A stretch of DNA of 64,000 nt from Rhizobium leguminosarum bv. trifolii WSM1325 (GTDB lineage: Bacteria > Pseudomonadota > Alphaproteobacteria > Rhizobiales > Rhizobiaceae), in contig CP001624.1 in assembly GCA_000023185.1 (NCBI GenBank), positions 496,001 to 560,000 of the forward strand, in the 5' to 3' direction. This document shows positions 1 to 8,660 of the stretch, piece by piece. The translations under genes and the position numbers were made by a program. The notes below the pieces were generated by a model. The model ran no database searches. It was not told the origin of the DNA and was given only the letters and a program-made list of their open reading frames with translations. Positions within the stretch are counted from its first letter, which is position 1. Every line of letters begins with the position of its first letter.

Positions 1-91
1 CGGCGCCGCCGTCTTCCTGGCCTCGGATGCCTCCTCCTTCGTCAACGGACACATGCTGACCGTCGATGGCGGCATCACCGTCTCGCTTTAG
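1..91 (+). CDS. SDR-family oxidoreductase, C-terminal fragment (cut by window edge)
   Basis: Only the last 29 codons are present, in the frame that starts at base 2 and ends in TAG at 89-91. The tail reads FLASDASSFVNGHMLTVDGG and then ITVSL. This is the standard C-terminus of classical short-chain dehydrogenases: an S-x-F-V-N/T-G segment, then V-D-G-G. The catalytic Tyr-Lys region lies outside the window, so the substrate cannot be told. It converges on the aromatic-acid operon that follows, and could be another dehydrogenase of that cluster, but this is inference. Confidence 0.85.
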   Translation, partial: GAAVFLASDASSFVNGHMLTVDGGITVSL

Positions 92-143
92 AACAGGCTG
101 TCGTCCGAAAACCGCTCACACCTGGCATCGTGCTGAATTCGCA

Positions 144-974
144 TCATTCGAGTTTGGCGATCGCCCGCAGATTGTCGGCCGTCGTCGTCGGGAATTCGAA
201 GAATTCGAGATAGGCGGGGATCTGTTCGAACAACATGTCCGTCCCAACCTGAAATGCACAGCCGCGCGCCCGCACGGCCTCGAGAAAAGGGGTTATCTCC
301 TTGGTCATCACGACTTCGCCGACGAAGGTCGAGGGCGAGATGCGGTCGATATCGATCGGCAGCGGGTCACCGCGCCGCATGCCGAGAGGTGTCGCGTTGA
401 CGACGATGTCGAAACCTTCAGGATCGGCGGAGCCGACCGTCACCTCAAGCTGCGGATAGTATTTCTTCAGCCTGTCCAGCAGCGCGGTCGCGGTCGCCTC
501 GTTGGCGTCGAAGATCGCCAGATGCTCCACGCCGGCCTGTGCCAAGGACGCCGCGATCGCCGAGCCGACGCCGCCGGCACCGGCAATGAGCGCACGCGCT
601 CCTTCGACCTGTTTGCCCTTGCGCAATACACCCCGAACGAAGCCCTCGCCATCGAACATGTCACCGATCAGCCTACCGTCCGAACCGAGACGGACCGCAT
701 TGCACGAGCCGGCGACTTTGGCGTTGGTCGACGTTTCGTCGAGCAGCGCCATCGTCGAAATCTTGTGCGGCATGGTGATCAGGGCACCGTGGATATTGGA
801 CAACCGGAACAGAAGTTTCAAAAAAACCGGATAGTCCGCCGGCCTGCAGCCCATCGGCACGACGACGGCATCAATTCCGTTCTTCTCGAAGTACGGATTG
901 TAGATCAGCGGCGCCTTGAAGGACTCCGTCGGATAGCCGAGGTGCGCGATGAGTTTGGTCGTCCCGGTGATCAT
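144..974 (-). CDS. Shikimate/quinate dehydrogenase-like protein (AroE family)
   Basis: 276 aa, the usual AroE length. It should interconvert shikimate (or quinate) and the 3-dehydro acid with NAD(P). Visible motifs are the catalytic-lysine segment TMPHK (about residue 68), the acid-substrate segment GDMFDGEGF (about 104), the Rossmann glycine loop GAGGVGSA (about 131), and NATPLGM (about 193). The N-terminal carboxylate-binding motif, normally S-L-S-P, reads SFKAP, so substrate preference probably differs from biosynthetic AroE. The gene is last in the minus-strand operon and starts 4 bases after the Gfo/Idh gene stops. With a type II dehydroquinase and a dehydroshikimate dehydratase nearby, a catabolic role on quinate/shikimate is likely. 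The family is sure; the exact substrate is not. Confidence 0.85.
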   Translation of the reverse strand: MITGTTKLIAHLGYPTESFKAPLIYNPYFEKNGIDAVVVPMGCRPADYPVFLKLLFRLSNIHGALITMPHKISTMALLDETSTNAKVAGSCNAVRLGSDGRLIGDMFDGEGFVRGVLRKGKQVEGARALIAGAGGVGSAIAASLAQAGVEHLAIFDANEATATALLDRLKKYYPQLEVTVGSADPEGFDIVVNATPLGMRRGDPLPIDIDRISPSTFVGEVVMTKEITPFLEAVRARGCAFQVGTDMLFEQIPAYLEFFEFPTTTADNLRAIAKLE

Positions 975-978
975 GTGG

Positions 979-2040
979 TCAGACTTTCTGGGAATCGGAA
1001 GAGGCGTTGGAGAGGTGGATCATCTGTCCCGCGCCCGCCGATCTCTTGATCGCTTCGACGACCCTGAGCGTGGCAAGGCCCTCGCGGCCACTCACCAGAG
1101 GCGTGGCCTCGCCACGAATGACGTCGCAAAAATGTCTGAGCTGAACGCAAAGGGGATCGGCTACTTGATAAGGCACGCGCTCCTCGGCAAGCGGCTCCAG
1201 CCAATCGGGCCTCGAAGGGCTCGTCCACATCGTCAGATATGGAATTCCGAGAGAACCCTTGGTGCCGCCGATCTGGTAGCAGAATTGATCGTAGCGGGGA
1301 AAAGCGGGGTTTTCGCCGGTGGTCGTCTCCCAGCTCCAGGGCGCGGCCACGGCATCACTACCGTTGAGGGTGGCAAGCACTCCGTTTGCGAAACGCAGCG
1401 TGACGACGGCCGTATCCTCGACGGCATGGTTCCGCACGGCGCGGGATTCCATCGCATGGACGGCTTCGACCTCGCCGAAGAGATATCGGAAGAGATCGAC
1501 ATCGTGGATCAGGTTGACGAAGACCGGGCCGGCGCCCGCTTCCCGCCGCCAGGGGATATCGAAATAGTCGTCGGGCTTGGCGACCCAGAACGTGCCGTGC
1601 ACCGTGATGATCCGGCCAAGCCTTCCGCCGTCGACGATTTGCTTGACCGCCTGGATCATCGGATTGTGGCGCCTGTGATGGCCAATCAGCAGCGGTATGC
1701 CCGCCTTCTCGCCGGCTGCGACCAGTGCGGCGGCGGCATCGACGTCATCGGCGATCGGTTTCTCGATCAGGACAGGGATGCCGGCGGCGACGATCTCCAT
1801 TCCATGCTGGACGTGGAGCTGGTTCGGCGTTGCGACGATCACGCCGTCGGGCCTGTCCTCGCCTCGAATGTCTAAGAAGCCTTGGTACCATCGCGCGCCG
1901 ACAGTCTCGGCAAAGTCGCGACCGGCGGCGGAAGGATCGATCACCGCCGAGAGAACGGTTCCGGGCTCGGACATGACACGCTCGACGTGGCGCCTGCCGA
2001 TCAGGCCGGCTCCCATGACTGCAATCTCCAGTGGCTTCAT
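979..2040 (-). CDS. Gfo/Idh/MocA family NAD(P)-dependent oxidoreductase
   Basis: 353 aa from the ATG at 2040, which has an AGGAG ribosome site a few bases upstream; the reading frame stays open to 2142, but the start is placed here. The N-terminal Rossmann fold has GAGLIGRRH (residues 10-18). The family EKP motif is in VLIEKPIAD (about 93-101), and the C-terminal half holds NLIHDVDLFRY, the usual histidine-bearing active-site helix. Such enzymes oxidise or reduce hydroxyl groups of sugars, inositols and related polyols. Inside an operon for quinate/shikimate-type compounds it may act on quinate or a related cyclitol acid, but the sequence does not fix this. Confidence 0.88.
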   Translation of the reverse strand: MKPLEIAVMGAGLIGRRHVERVMSEPGTVLSAVIDPSAAGRDFAETVGARWYQGFLDIRGEDRPDGVIVATPNQLHVQHGMEIVAAGIPVLIEKPIADDVDAAAALVAAGEKAGIPLLIGHHRRHNPMIQAVKQIVDGGRLGRIITVHGTFWVAKPDDYFDIPWRREAGAGPVFVNLIHDVDLFRYLFGEVEAVHAMESRAVRNHAVEDTAVVTLRFANGVLATLNGSDAVAAPWSWETTTGENPAFPRYDQFCYQIGGTKGSLGIPYLTMWTSPSRPDWLEPLAEERVPYQVADPLCVQLRHFCDVIRGEATPLVSGREGLATLRVVEAIKRSAGAGQMIHLSNASSDSQKV

Positions 2041-2098
2041 TGCCGGCTCCTGGAATCCGCCAGAGGTATATTTGTCAGACGCATCGATCTTGAGCCCC

Positions 2099-2863
2099 TT
2101 ATTTCCGCAGTATTTCTCCGAGGAATTTCCTGGTTCGCTCATGCTGTGGGTTCGTGAAGAACTCGGCAGGCGGGGCTTCCTCGACGATCGCGCCGCTGGC
2201 CATGAAGATCACGCGATCGGCGACCTGGCGGGCAAAGCCCATTTCGTGGGTGACGCAGATCATCGTCATGCCCTCATCGGCCAGCCCGATCATCGTATCC
2301 AGCACCTCCTTGACCATCTCCGGGTCAAGCGCCGAGGTCGGCTCGTCGAACAGCATCACTTTCGGCCGCATGCAAAGCGCGCGGGCGATGGCGACGCGCT
2401 GCTGCTGGCCGCCCGAAAGCTGTACCGGGTATTTGTCGGCCTGCTCCAGGATCTTGACCCGCTCGAGCAGCCCGCGTGCCCGTTCCTCGGCCTCCGCCCT
2501 ACCGACGCCGGCCGCCTTCATCGGTGCCAGCATGCAGTTCTGCAGCACGGTCAGATGCGGAAACAGATTGAACTGCTGGAAGACCATGCCGACTTCGCGA
2601 CGGATCGCGTCGATGGTCTTGGCCTGATTGCCGAGAAGAATCCCGCCGACGCGGATTTCCCCTTTCTCGTAGGTCTCGAGATGGTTGATGCAGCGAATGA
2701 GCGTCGACTTGCCGCTGCCGGAAGGCCCGCACAAGACGATCCTCTCGCCGCTGCGAACCGATATGTTGATGTCGCGCAGGGCTTGAAAAGCGCCATACCA
2801 CTTCTCCACCCGCTCCATGGTGATCATGGTTTCCGCGCCTTGAGCGGGACTGGGACTGGTCAT
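2099..2863 (-). CDS. Polar amino-acid-type ABC transporter ATP-binding protein
   Basis: 254 aa from the ATG at 2863 (GGAG about 10 bases upstream). Open frame continues upstream, but that part is only the shadow of the permease gene. It has Walker [10 protein letters not shown] (about residue 43), Q-loop QQFNLF, signature LSGGQQQR, Walker [13 protein letters not shown] and the H-loop CVTHEM. Length and sequence match the HisP/GlnQ/GltL family, whose transporters carry polar amino acids and also opines and some organic acids. It would energise the two permeases encoded just upstream in the same operon (start 54 bases after the permease stop). Confidence 0.93.
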   Translation of the reverse strand: MTSPSPAQGAETMITMERVEKWYGAFQALRDINISVRSGERIVLCGPSGSGKSTLIRCINHLETYEKGEIRVGGILLGNQAKTIDAIRREVGMVFQQFNLFPHLTVLQNCMLAPMKAAGVGRAEAEERARGLLERVKILEQADKYPVQLSGGQQQRVAIARALCMRPKVMLFDEPTSALDPEMVKEVLDTMIGLADEGMTMICVTHEMGFARQVADRVIFMASGAIVEEAPPAEFFTNPQHERTRKFLGEILRK

Positions 2864-2916
2864 CGGTAGAACTCCATATTGGTGGGCTGGACCGCGTCGA
2901 GGACGAGGGATGCGGA

Positions 2917-3558
2917 TCAGCGCGCGGAGGCGGCGAACCTTCGTTCGAGGCGAGCACCAAGAATCGTCAGTGGGCAGCACATCAGGAAATAGAGAATGCC
3001 GACGACGCCGAAGACCGTCAGCGGTTGGAAAATCTGGTTGGAGATGATGTTGCCGGCCCGCGTCAGCTCGGTGAAGCCGACGATCGACGCAAGCGAGGTG
3101 CCCTTGATCAGTTGCACCAGGAAGCCGATCGTGGCTGGCAGCGAAACGCGCAGCGCCTGCGGCAGGATGACATCCTTCATGCGCGAGATGTATCTGAGGC
3201 TGAGAGCCTTTGCCGCTTCCGTCTGGCCGCGCGGAACCGCTTCGATCGATCCGCGCCAGATCTCGCCGAGATAGGCGCTGGCGTGCAGCGTCAGTCCGAT
3301 GGCGACGGCCACCCAGGAATCGAGCATCAGCCCCACCAGCGCCAGGCCGTAATAGACGACGAAAAGCTGCATCAGCAGCGGGGTTCCCTGGAAGACGGCG
3401 ATGTAGCCGGCCGTCAGACGTTCCAGCAGCGGTATGCCCGAGGCGCGCGCAAGGGCGACGCCGAGCCCCGCGATGCCGCCGCAGACAAAGCCGACGGCCG
3501 ACAGGAGCACGGTCCATTTCAGGCCGATCAGGAGGAAGACGAATTCTTCTTGACCCAT
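2917..3558 (-). CDS. Polar amino-acid-type ABC transporter permease (second)
   Basis: 213 aa inner-membrane protein with about five hydrophobic segments. The coupling loop [15 protein letters not shown] is the EAA motif typical of HisM/GlnP permeases and docks on the ATPase. The start at 3558 is 10 bases after the first permease stops, so the two genes are co-translated and probably form a heterodimeric channel. The substrate is set by the binding protein encoded at the head of the operon. The context argues for an aromatic-acid precursor rather than an amino acid, but this is inference. Confidence 0.92.
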   Translation of the reverse strand: MGQEEFVFLLIGLKWTVLLSAVGFVCGGIAGLGVALARASGIPLLERLTAGYIAVFQGTPLLMQLFVVYYGLALVGLMLDSWVAVAIGLTLHASAYLGEIWRGSIEAVPRGQTEAAKALSLRYISRMKDVILPQALRVSLPATIGFLVQLIKGTSLASIVGFTELTRAGNIISNQIFQPLTVFGVVGILYFLMCCPLTILGARLERRFAASAR

Positions 3559-3568
3559 GGAATTCCTC

Positions 3569-4237
3569 CTACTTGACCGGATATTTGAAGTAGCGCGCCG
3601 AAAACAGCGCGAAGATGCGCATCATCAGCCAGGAGATCACGAAATAGAAAACCGTGACGGTGAAGTAGACCTCGAAGCTGCGGAAGCTCTCCGATTCGAT
3701 GCGCTGCGAAACGGACGTCAGCTCGTAGGCCGAAATCGCCGATGCAATGCTGGTGGTCAGCGTCAAAAGGACGAACTGGCTGGTCAAGGACGGATAGATC
3801 GCCCGCAGTGCCGGCTTGAGAATGATCAGCCGGAAAACCTGAGCCTTGTGCAGACCAAGGGCGAGACCCGCTTCCATCTGACCCTTCGGGATCGACTGGA
3901 CGCCGCCGCGAATGATCTCGATTGCGTAGGCGCCGCCGTTGATGCCAAGCGCGATAATCGCCGTCGGCGTCGGATCCAGTCTGATGCCCGTCAGCGGAAG
4001 CGCGAAGTAGATGAAGAAGATCTGCACCAGAAACGGCGTGTTGCGGATCAATTCGACGAAGGCGATGACCAACCATCGTGCTGGCTTCAGAGCAGAGTCG
4101 CGCAGCGCAACGCCGCCAATTCCGATGACGATCGCCAGCAGCATCCCACAAATGGCAAGCAGGAACGTCCCGAGACAGCCGAGCAGAAGGTTCGGCAGGC
4201 CATCTATGACCGGGGTGAAATCCAACTTATAATTCAT
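3569..4237 (-). CDS. Polar amino-acid-type ABC transporter permease (first)
   Basis: 222 aa from the ATG at 4237, chosen because GGAAGGA lies just upstream; the open frame extends to 4330 without other support. There are five or so transmembrane segments and the EAA coupling loop SIPKGQMEAGLALGL (about residue 118). It pairs with the permease encoded downstream. The gene sits between the dehydroquinase gene and the second permease, so transport and metabolism are interleaved in one transcript. Confidence 0.92.
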   Translation of the reverse strand: MNYKLDFTPVIDGLPNLLLGCLGTFLLAICGMLLAIVIGIGGVALRDSALKPARWLVIAFVELIRNTPFLVQIFFIYFALPLTGIRLDPTPTAIIALGINGGAYAIEIIRGGVQSIPKGQMEAGLALGLHKAQVFRLIILKPALRAIYPSLTSQFVLLTLTTSIASAISAYELTSVSQRIESESFRSFEVYFTVTVFYFVISWLMMRIFALFSARYFKYPVK

Positions 4238-4268
4238 GGCGATCCTTCCGGTCCGTCTTCCTGAAAAT

Positions 4269-4712
4269 TCAGTCCCGCTTGACCATTCCAGCCATCGCCT
4301 GGATAGCCAGTTCGTAGCCATCGGCCCCAAAGCCGATCATGATGGCCGTGGCAACGCGCGAGATCAGCGAATTGTGATAGATGCTCTCGCGCGCATGAAC
4401 ATTGGAGATGTGCAGTTCGATCTTCGGCGGATCGAACATTTTCAAGGCATCGAGAAGAGCGATCGATGTGAAGGTATAACCGGCGGGATTGATGATGATG
4501 CCACAAGCATCGGTCCGGGCCTGGTGCACGCTCTCAACCAGTTCGCCCTCGAAATTGGTCTGCCGAAACTCGACGTCGAACCCCAAAGACCTTGCCTTGG
4601 CGACGCATCGTTTGTTGATATCGGCCAGCGTCGTGGTCCCGTAGATTGCCGGCTCGCGCTGACCGAGAAGATTGAGATTGGGTCCATTGAGCACAAAAAT
4701 TGGCTTGTTCAT
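4269..4712 (-). CDS. aroQ: Type II 3-dehydroquinate dehydratase
   Basis: 147 aa, the normal length for type II dehydroquinase, which converts 3-dehydroquinate to 3-dehydroshikimate as a dodecamer. Family motifs from the ATG at 4712: NGPNLNLLGQREPAIYG (residues 8-24, with the catalytic Arg and Tyr), NPAGYTFTS (about 74) and ELHISNVHARE (about 98, with the catalytic His). The His usual in the Y-T-H-T-S motif is Phe here. The open frame upstream to 4778 lacks family similarity. Its place inside a transport operon, with QuiC encoded divergently, points to the catabolic (quinate) rather than the biosynthetic enzyme. Confidence 0.93.
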   Translation of the reverse strand: MNKPIFVLNGPNLNLLGQREPAIYGTTTLADINKRCVAKARSLGFDVEFRQTNFEGELVESVHQARTDACGIIINPAGYTFTSIALLDALKMFDPPKIELHISNVHARESIYHNSLISRVATAIMIGFGADGYELAIQAMAGMVKRD

Positions 4713-4822
4713 GATCGCGCTCCCGGACGCGGGCCGAAGCCGGTCTCGAAACATGATGGTAGCGTTGGCGGGCATCACCAGGGATGCCCACCTCCTCGAC
4801 TAAACGCTCGATTTATAAGCTT

Positions 4823-5653
4823 TCACTTCGCCGCGAACGGAATGCCTTCCAGTGTTTCCGGGAATTCCGGTACCGGAACCTTCATCCACTTGTCGTAGAC
4901 GGTTTTGAGTTCGCCGTTGGCCTTGATCTTGTCGATGAAGGTGTTCAGCGCCGCATTGATTTCCTTTTCGCCGAGACGGGTGCAAGCACCGTTGTAGAGC
5001 TTCTGGAATTCAAGCTTGTTTTCGAATTCGCCCGGACGGGCCTTCTCCAGCCGGTCCATGTAGAAGATGTTGCCACCAAGCGTTTCGACCTGGCCGGACA
5101 CCAGCGCCTGGACGCTTGCGGCGTCTCCGTCATATCGGCGGATTGTGGTGCTGGGCGGCGCGTTCTTGGTGACCTGCGTGTCCTGAGCAGCCCCCTTGGC
5201 GACGCCGACCGTGAACTTGGCCATGTCGGCATTCGTCTTGATCTCAGCCTTTTTCGGACCGATCAGGACGATGGCATTGGCAACATAGGGCTTGCTGAAC
5301 TGCACGGCTTTTGCGCGATCCGGCAGCATCGCCATCGTTGCGAACAGAACGTCGACCCGGCCGGCCGTCAGTGCGGGAATGCGGTTGTTGACTTCAAGCG
5401 GCACGAACTCGACGGAAACGCCGAGTTCCTTGGCAAACAGCGTTGCGATGTCGGCGTCGAGGCCGTCCTGCTTGCCGCCGCTGGTCACAAAGCCCCAAGG
5501 CGGATTGTCGCCCTGAATTCCGACGATGATCTTGCCACGAGCCTTGATTTCGTCGGGCGTGACGGCGGCGGCCGGCTGCGCCAGGGTGACGGCTGCCACG
5601 AGGGCGGCGGCTCCGAGCATCGCGTTTCGACGCGTTAGCATAGACTTGAACAT
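4823..5653 (-). CDS. ABC transporter periplasmic substrate-binding protein
   Basis: 276 aa. The N-terminus is RR-containing (LTRRNAMLGAAALVAAV) followed by a hydrophobic stretch and an AAA cleavage region near residue 30, so it is exported to the periplasm. The mature part fits the SBP_bac_3 family: GKIIVGIQGDNPPWGF, then DGLDADIATLFAKELG and DVLFATMAMLPDRAKAVQFS. It is the first gene of the operon and probably the most expressed. Family members bind amino acids, but relatives in catabolic operons bind other small acids; the partner genes suggest quinate or shikimate. Confidence 0.92.
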   Translation of the reverse strand: MFKSMLTRRNAMLGAAALVAAVTLAQPAAAVTPDEIKARGKIIVGIQGDNPPWGFVTSGGKQDGLDADIATLFAKELGVSVEFVPLEVNNRIPALTAGRVDVLFATMAMLPDRAKAVQFSKPYVANAIVLIGPKKAEIKTNADMAKFTVGVAKGAAQDTQVTKNAPPSTTIRRYDGDAASVQALVSGQVETLGGNIFYMDRLEKARPGEFENKLEFQKLYNGACTRLGEKEINAALNTFIDKIKANGELKTVYDKWMKVPVPEFPETLEGIPFAAK

Positions 5654-5764
5654 GTAATTTCTCCTCCTTGGAACGGTCCATGGACCGGACAGCCAACCTC
5701 ACCTTTTGACTGTGAGAGGAATGATTGCCAGAGACGGACGCGCAAATCAACAGAGTTTTTCAAA

Positions 5765-5776
5765 ATCATATGAGAA
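5765..5776. promoter_or_regulatory. Putative GntR operator, copy 1 (ATCATATGAGAA)
   Basis: The divergent spacer between the binding-protein gene (start 5653) and the dehydratase gene (start 5904) holds ATCATATGAGAA, whose core TCATATGA is a perfect 8-bp palindrome. The same 12 bases, on the other strand, occur at 9420-9431 upstream of the second FCD-GntR gene. A shared site at the catabolic promoter and at its likely regulator is the expected arrangement for an autoregulated GntR protein. The identity is seen; the function is inferred. Confidence 0.5.
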
Positions 5777-5903
5777 TTTATAATAAGGCACGCTATTTGA
5801 ATTCCTCACGACATTTGCCATAATAGTAGCGAGCGGTTTTCTGGAACGCATCATCGTGTTCGGCGCTCGTTTTATCTCGCACCGATATCGGAAGGGCTTT
5901 GAC

Positions 5904-7799
5904 ATGAGGACCTCGATTGCGACTGTAACGATCAGCGGCGAACTTCCCGAGAAGCTCGAGGCGATCGCCCGAGCGGGCTTCGACGGCGTCGAGATCTTCG
6001 AAAATGATTTCCTCGCCTTCGACGGAAGCCCGGCCGATGTCGGAAAACTCGTCCGCGATCATGGCCTGGAGATCACCCTGTTTCAGCCGTTTCGTGATTT
6101 CGAGGGCATGCCGGAGCAGCTGCGAAGCCGAACGTTTGATCGCGCGGAACGGAAGTTCGACGTGATGCAGCAGCTCGGAACGGATCTGGTGCTGGTCTGC
6201 TCCAACGTCTCGCCGGCAGCCATCGGCGGCATCGACCGGGCGGCGGCGGACTTTCACGAACTCGGCGAGCGTGCCGCCCGGCGGGGACTGAGGGTGGGCT
6301 ACGAGGCGCTTGCCTGGGGCCGCCATATCAGCGACCACCGCGACGCCTGGGAGATCGTCCGTCGCGCCGATCATCCGAATATCGGTCTTATCCTCGACAG
6401 CTTCCACACTTTGTCGCGCAAGATCGACGTCAATTCGATCCGCTCAATTCCCAAGGAGAAAATCTTCATCGTCCAGCTTGCCGATGCCCCTGATATCGAC
6501 ATGGACCTGCTCTATTGGAGCCGCCACTTCCGAAACATGCCAGGGGAAGGCGATCTTCCCGTCACGGCGTTTACCGAAGCCGTCGCGGCAACAGGTTATG
6601 ATGGCTATTTCTCCCTGGAGATCTTCAACGACCAGTTTCGAGGCGGTCTGTCGCGGGCGATTGCCGCCGATGGCCACCGCTCGCTGATCTATCTTGGCGA
6701 TCAGGTGCGCCGTCATCTCGGCATCGGCAGCATGACCGGAGCGGCGATGCCGGAAAGGCCTTCCGTCAAGGGCGTCGGTTTCGTCGAGTTCGCCACGGAC
6801 GAGGAAGACGAGGTCGAGCTGGTTGCATTGCTGCGCACCCTCGGTTTCAAAAGGACGGCAATCCACCGCACGAAGAAAGTCTCTCTTTTCGAGCAGGGCG
6901 AGATCCGGATCCTCGTCAATGTCGATGAGGCAGGATTCGCGAACGCGGCTTACGCCGTTCACGGCACTTTTGCCTATGCCATGGCCCTGGTCGTCGACGA
7001 TGCCGCAAAGGCCTATGAGCGCGCGCTCGCCTTGGATGCCGAGCCATTCACCCAGCCTGTCGCGGACGGTGAACTCGAGCTGCCCGCCATTCGGGGTGTC
7101 GGGGGCGGGATCGTCTATCTCATCGACGACAAGAGCGCATTGGGTCGCTTCTCCGAAATCGACTTTCAGCCGGTCACGGACGATACCGACGCGCCGTCCG
7201 CGGGGCTGTTGCGCGTTGATCACGTCGCCCAGACGGTCGGTTACGATGAAATGCTCACCTGGCTTCTGTTCTACACGTCGATTTTCGAGACGCGGAAGAC
7301 CCCAATGGTCGATATCATCGATCCGGCCGGAGTGGTGCGCAGCCAAGTCGTCGAGAACGACACCGGGGCGCTGCGCATTACCATGAACGGCGCCGAGAAT
7401 CGCCGCACCCTGGCGGGACATTTCATCGCCGAAAAATTCGGGGCCGGCATCCAGCACCTGGCGTTTTTGACCGACGACATCTTCGCGACCGCCGAAAGCC
7501 TTCGTGTTTGCGGTTTCAGATCGCTGCACATTTCGCCGAACTACTACGACGACGTCGAAGCACGCTTCGGCCTCGATCCGGCCCGGACCGAGCGGTTGAA
7601 GGCGGAAAACATCCTCTATGACCGCGACGAGCATGGCGAATATTTCCAGCTCTATAGCGGAACCTATGGAGAGGGGTTCTTCTTCGAGATCGTCGAACGC
7701 CGCGGCTACCGCGGCTATGGCGCCCCGAACGCGATTTTCCGGATCGCCGCCCTGAAGAAACAGATGCGTCCGGAAGGAATTCCGAAAGACGCCTTTTGA
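5904..7799 (+). CDS. quiC: 3-dehydroshikimate dehydratase, TIM-barrel plus HPPD-like VOC fusion (QuiC type)
   Basis: 631 aa from the ATG at 5904 (GGAAGGG nine bases upstream); the frame opens earlier at 5856 without support. Residues 1 to about 265 are a sugar-phosphate isomerase-type TIM barrel (start MRTSIATVTISG; metal-site segments VGYEAL, LILDSFH, FSLEIFND). Residues about 290-631 are a double VOC domain like 4-hydroxyphenylpyruvate dioxygenase (GVGFVEFA, LLRVDHVAQTV, GIQHLAF, GFFFEIVERRGYRGYG). This arrangement is that of bacterial QuiC, which dehydrates 3-dehydroshikimate to protocatechuate. The product would feed the beta-ketoadipate pathway. It is transcribed away from the uptake operon and shares its promoter region. 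Confidence 0.9.
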   Translation: MRTSIATVTISGELPEKLEAIARAGFDGVEIFENDFLAFDGSPADVGKLVRDHGLEITLFQPFRDFEGMPEQLRSRTFDRAERKFDVMQQLGTDLVLVCSNVSPAAIGGIDRAAADFHELGERAARRGLRVGYEALAWGRHISDHRDAWEIVRRADHPNIGLILDSFHTLSRKIDVNSIRSIPKEKIFIVQLADAPDIDMDLLYWSRHFRNMPGEGDLPVTAFTEAVAATGYDGYFSLEIFNDQFRGGLSRAIAADGHRSLIYLGDQVRRHLGIGSMTGAAMPERPSVKGVGFVEFATDEEDEVELVALLRTLGFKRTAIHRTKKVSLFEQGEIRILVNVDEAGFANAAYAVHGTFAYAMALVVDDAAKAYERALALDAEPFTQPVADGELELPAIRGVGGGIVYLIDDKSALGRFSEIDFQPVTDDTDAPSAGLLRVDHVAQTVGYDEMLTWLLFYTSIFETRKTPMVDIIDPAGVVRSQVVENDTGALRITMNGAENRRTLAGHFIAEKFGAGIQHLAFLTDDIFATAESLRVCGFRSLHISPNYYDDVEARFGLDPARTERLKAENILYDRDEHGEYFQLYSGTYGEGFFFEIVERRGYRGYGAPNAIFRIAALKKQMRPEGIPKDAF

Positions 7800-7864
7800 G
7801 CCATGGGTTAGGGGCGGCTCAGCTTTTCATGAAAGCGCAGAGCCGCGCTCTAACCTTTTCTTTT

Positions 7865-7914
7865 GCGCATTCCGGACGGAAAACCGCGTCGCACTTTTTG
7901 CTGGAATTTCTCTA
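7865..7914. repeat. Dispersed intergenic repeat (TTCCGGACG...CACTTTTTGCTGGAA type)
   Basis: About 50 bases containing ATTCCGGACGGAAAACCG and then GCACTTTTTGCTGGAATTTC. The same element in the opposite orientation is at 28760-28806, and a variant is at 15642-15692. I recognise the pattern as common between genes in Rhizobium. It lies between the convergent dehydratase and GntR genes and overlaps the GntR stop codon. Confidence 0.6.
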
Positions 7915-8586
7915 TGTAATCCGGCCGCTCTTGAGCACATGGTCCACGCCGCTTTGAACGTGCCGTCTGACGACGTCGGTCGCGCCAGCGACGTCGCGCC
8001 GAATGGAAAGTTCAAACAAAACCCTGTGGTCATCGACGACGGGCTTTCCGCGAAAACTTTCGGCCAGCATATGGTAGCGGAGAAAGCGGTCGAAGATGGA
8101 CGACAATGTCGCCATCAGCGTCGCTGAGTTGCAGGCCGAGACGATCGCCTGATGGAACTCCCAGTCGTATCGAACCCAGTCGACCGTCCGCGAGACGTCG
8201 CCGGCAAGGAGCTTGCGTTCCGCGGCAGCCAGCCGGTGATGGGCGGCGACGATGCGCCCCTCCCATTCAAGATTTCCCGCGGCGAAGGCAAGGCCGATCG
8301 CATGTGTTTCCAGAACAATCCTGAGGTCGGCGAGCTCCAGAAGTTCGCGGCGCGAAGCAGGGCTGACTTCAAAACCGCGCTGCCCCTCGGCAACGACGAG
8401 GTTTTCCGTGGTCAGACGGCTCAGGATTTCGCGCAGCGATGAAATGCCGATGGAGTAACGCTCCTTGGCCTGCTCCAGCTTGATCTTGGCCCCCGGCGGC
8501 AAGGTCCCCGATATGATATCCTCGCGGATCTGCCGGAAGACGACATCGCTTATCGTTTCAGCCGGGTCGTGGACTTGCTTGAGCAT
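7912..8586 (-). CDS. GntR-family regulator, FCD domain (paralog A)
   Basis: 224 aa. The N-terminal winged helix (residues about 13-75; IREDIISGTLPPGAKIKLEQ, then SSLREILSRLTTENLV) binds DNA. The C-terminal all-helical FCD domain carries the metal/ligand residues in DLRIVLETHAI, DWEFHQAIVSAC and the DHRVLFE segment. FCD regulators commonly sense small organic acids. It is about half identical by eye to the next gene, so the pair is a tandem duplication. It is probably a regulator of the quinate/shikimate cluster that ends just before it. Confidence 0.92.
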   Translation of the reverse strand: MLKQVHDPAETISDVVFRQIREDIISGTLPPGAKIKLEQAKERYSIGISSLREILSRLTTENLVVAEGQRGFEVSPASRRELLELADLRIVLETHAIGLAFAAGNLEWEGRIVAAHHRLAAAERKLLAGDVSRTVDWVRYDWEFHQAIVSACNSATLMATLSSIFDRFLRYHMLAESFRGKPVVDDHRVLFELSIRRDVAGATDVVRRHVQSGVDHVLKSGRIT

Positions 8587-8660
8587 GGCTTTTCCTGGTT
8601 TCGCCGAAATGCAATTTACGTGGTGGACCTAAAGCTCGAAGAGGAACGTCCGGACCATTT

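Noticed and set aside
2864..3517. N-terminal extension of the ABC ATPase reading frame
   Set aside because: The extra frame is a shadow of the permease gene; the ATPase begins at 2863 with a ribosome site.
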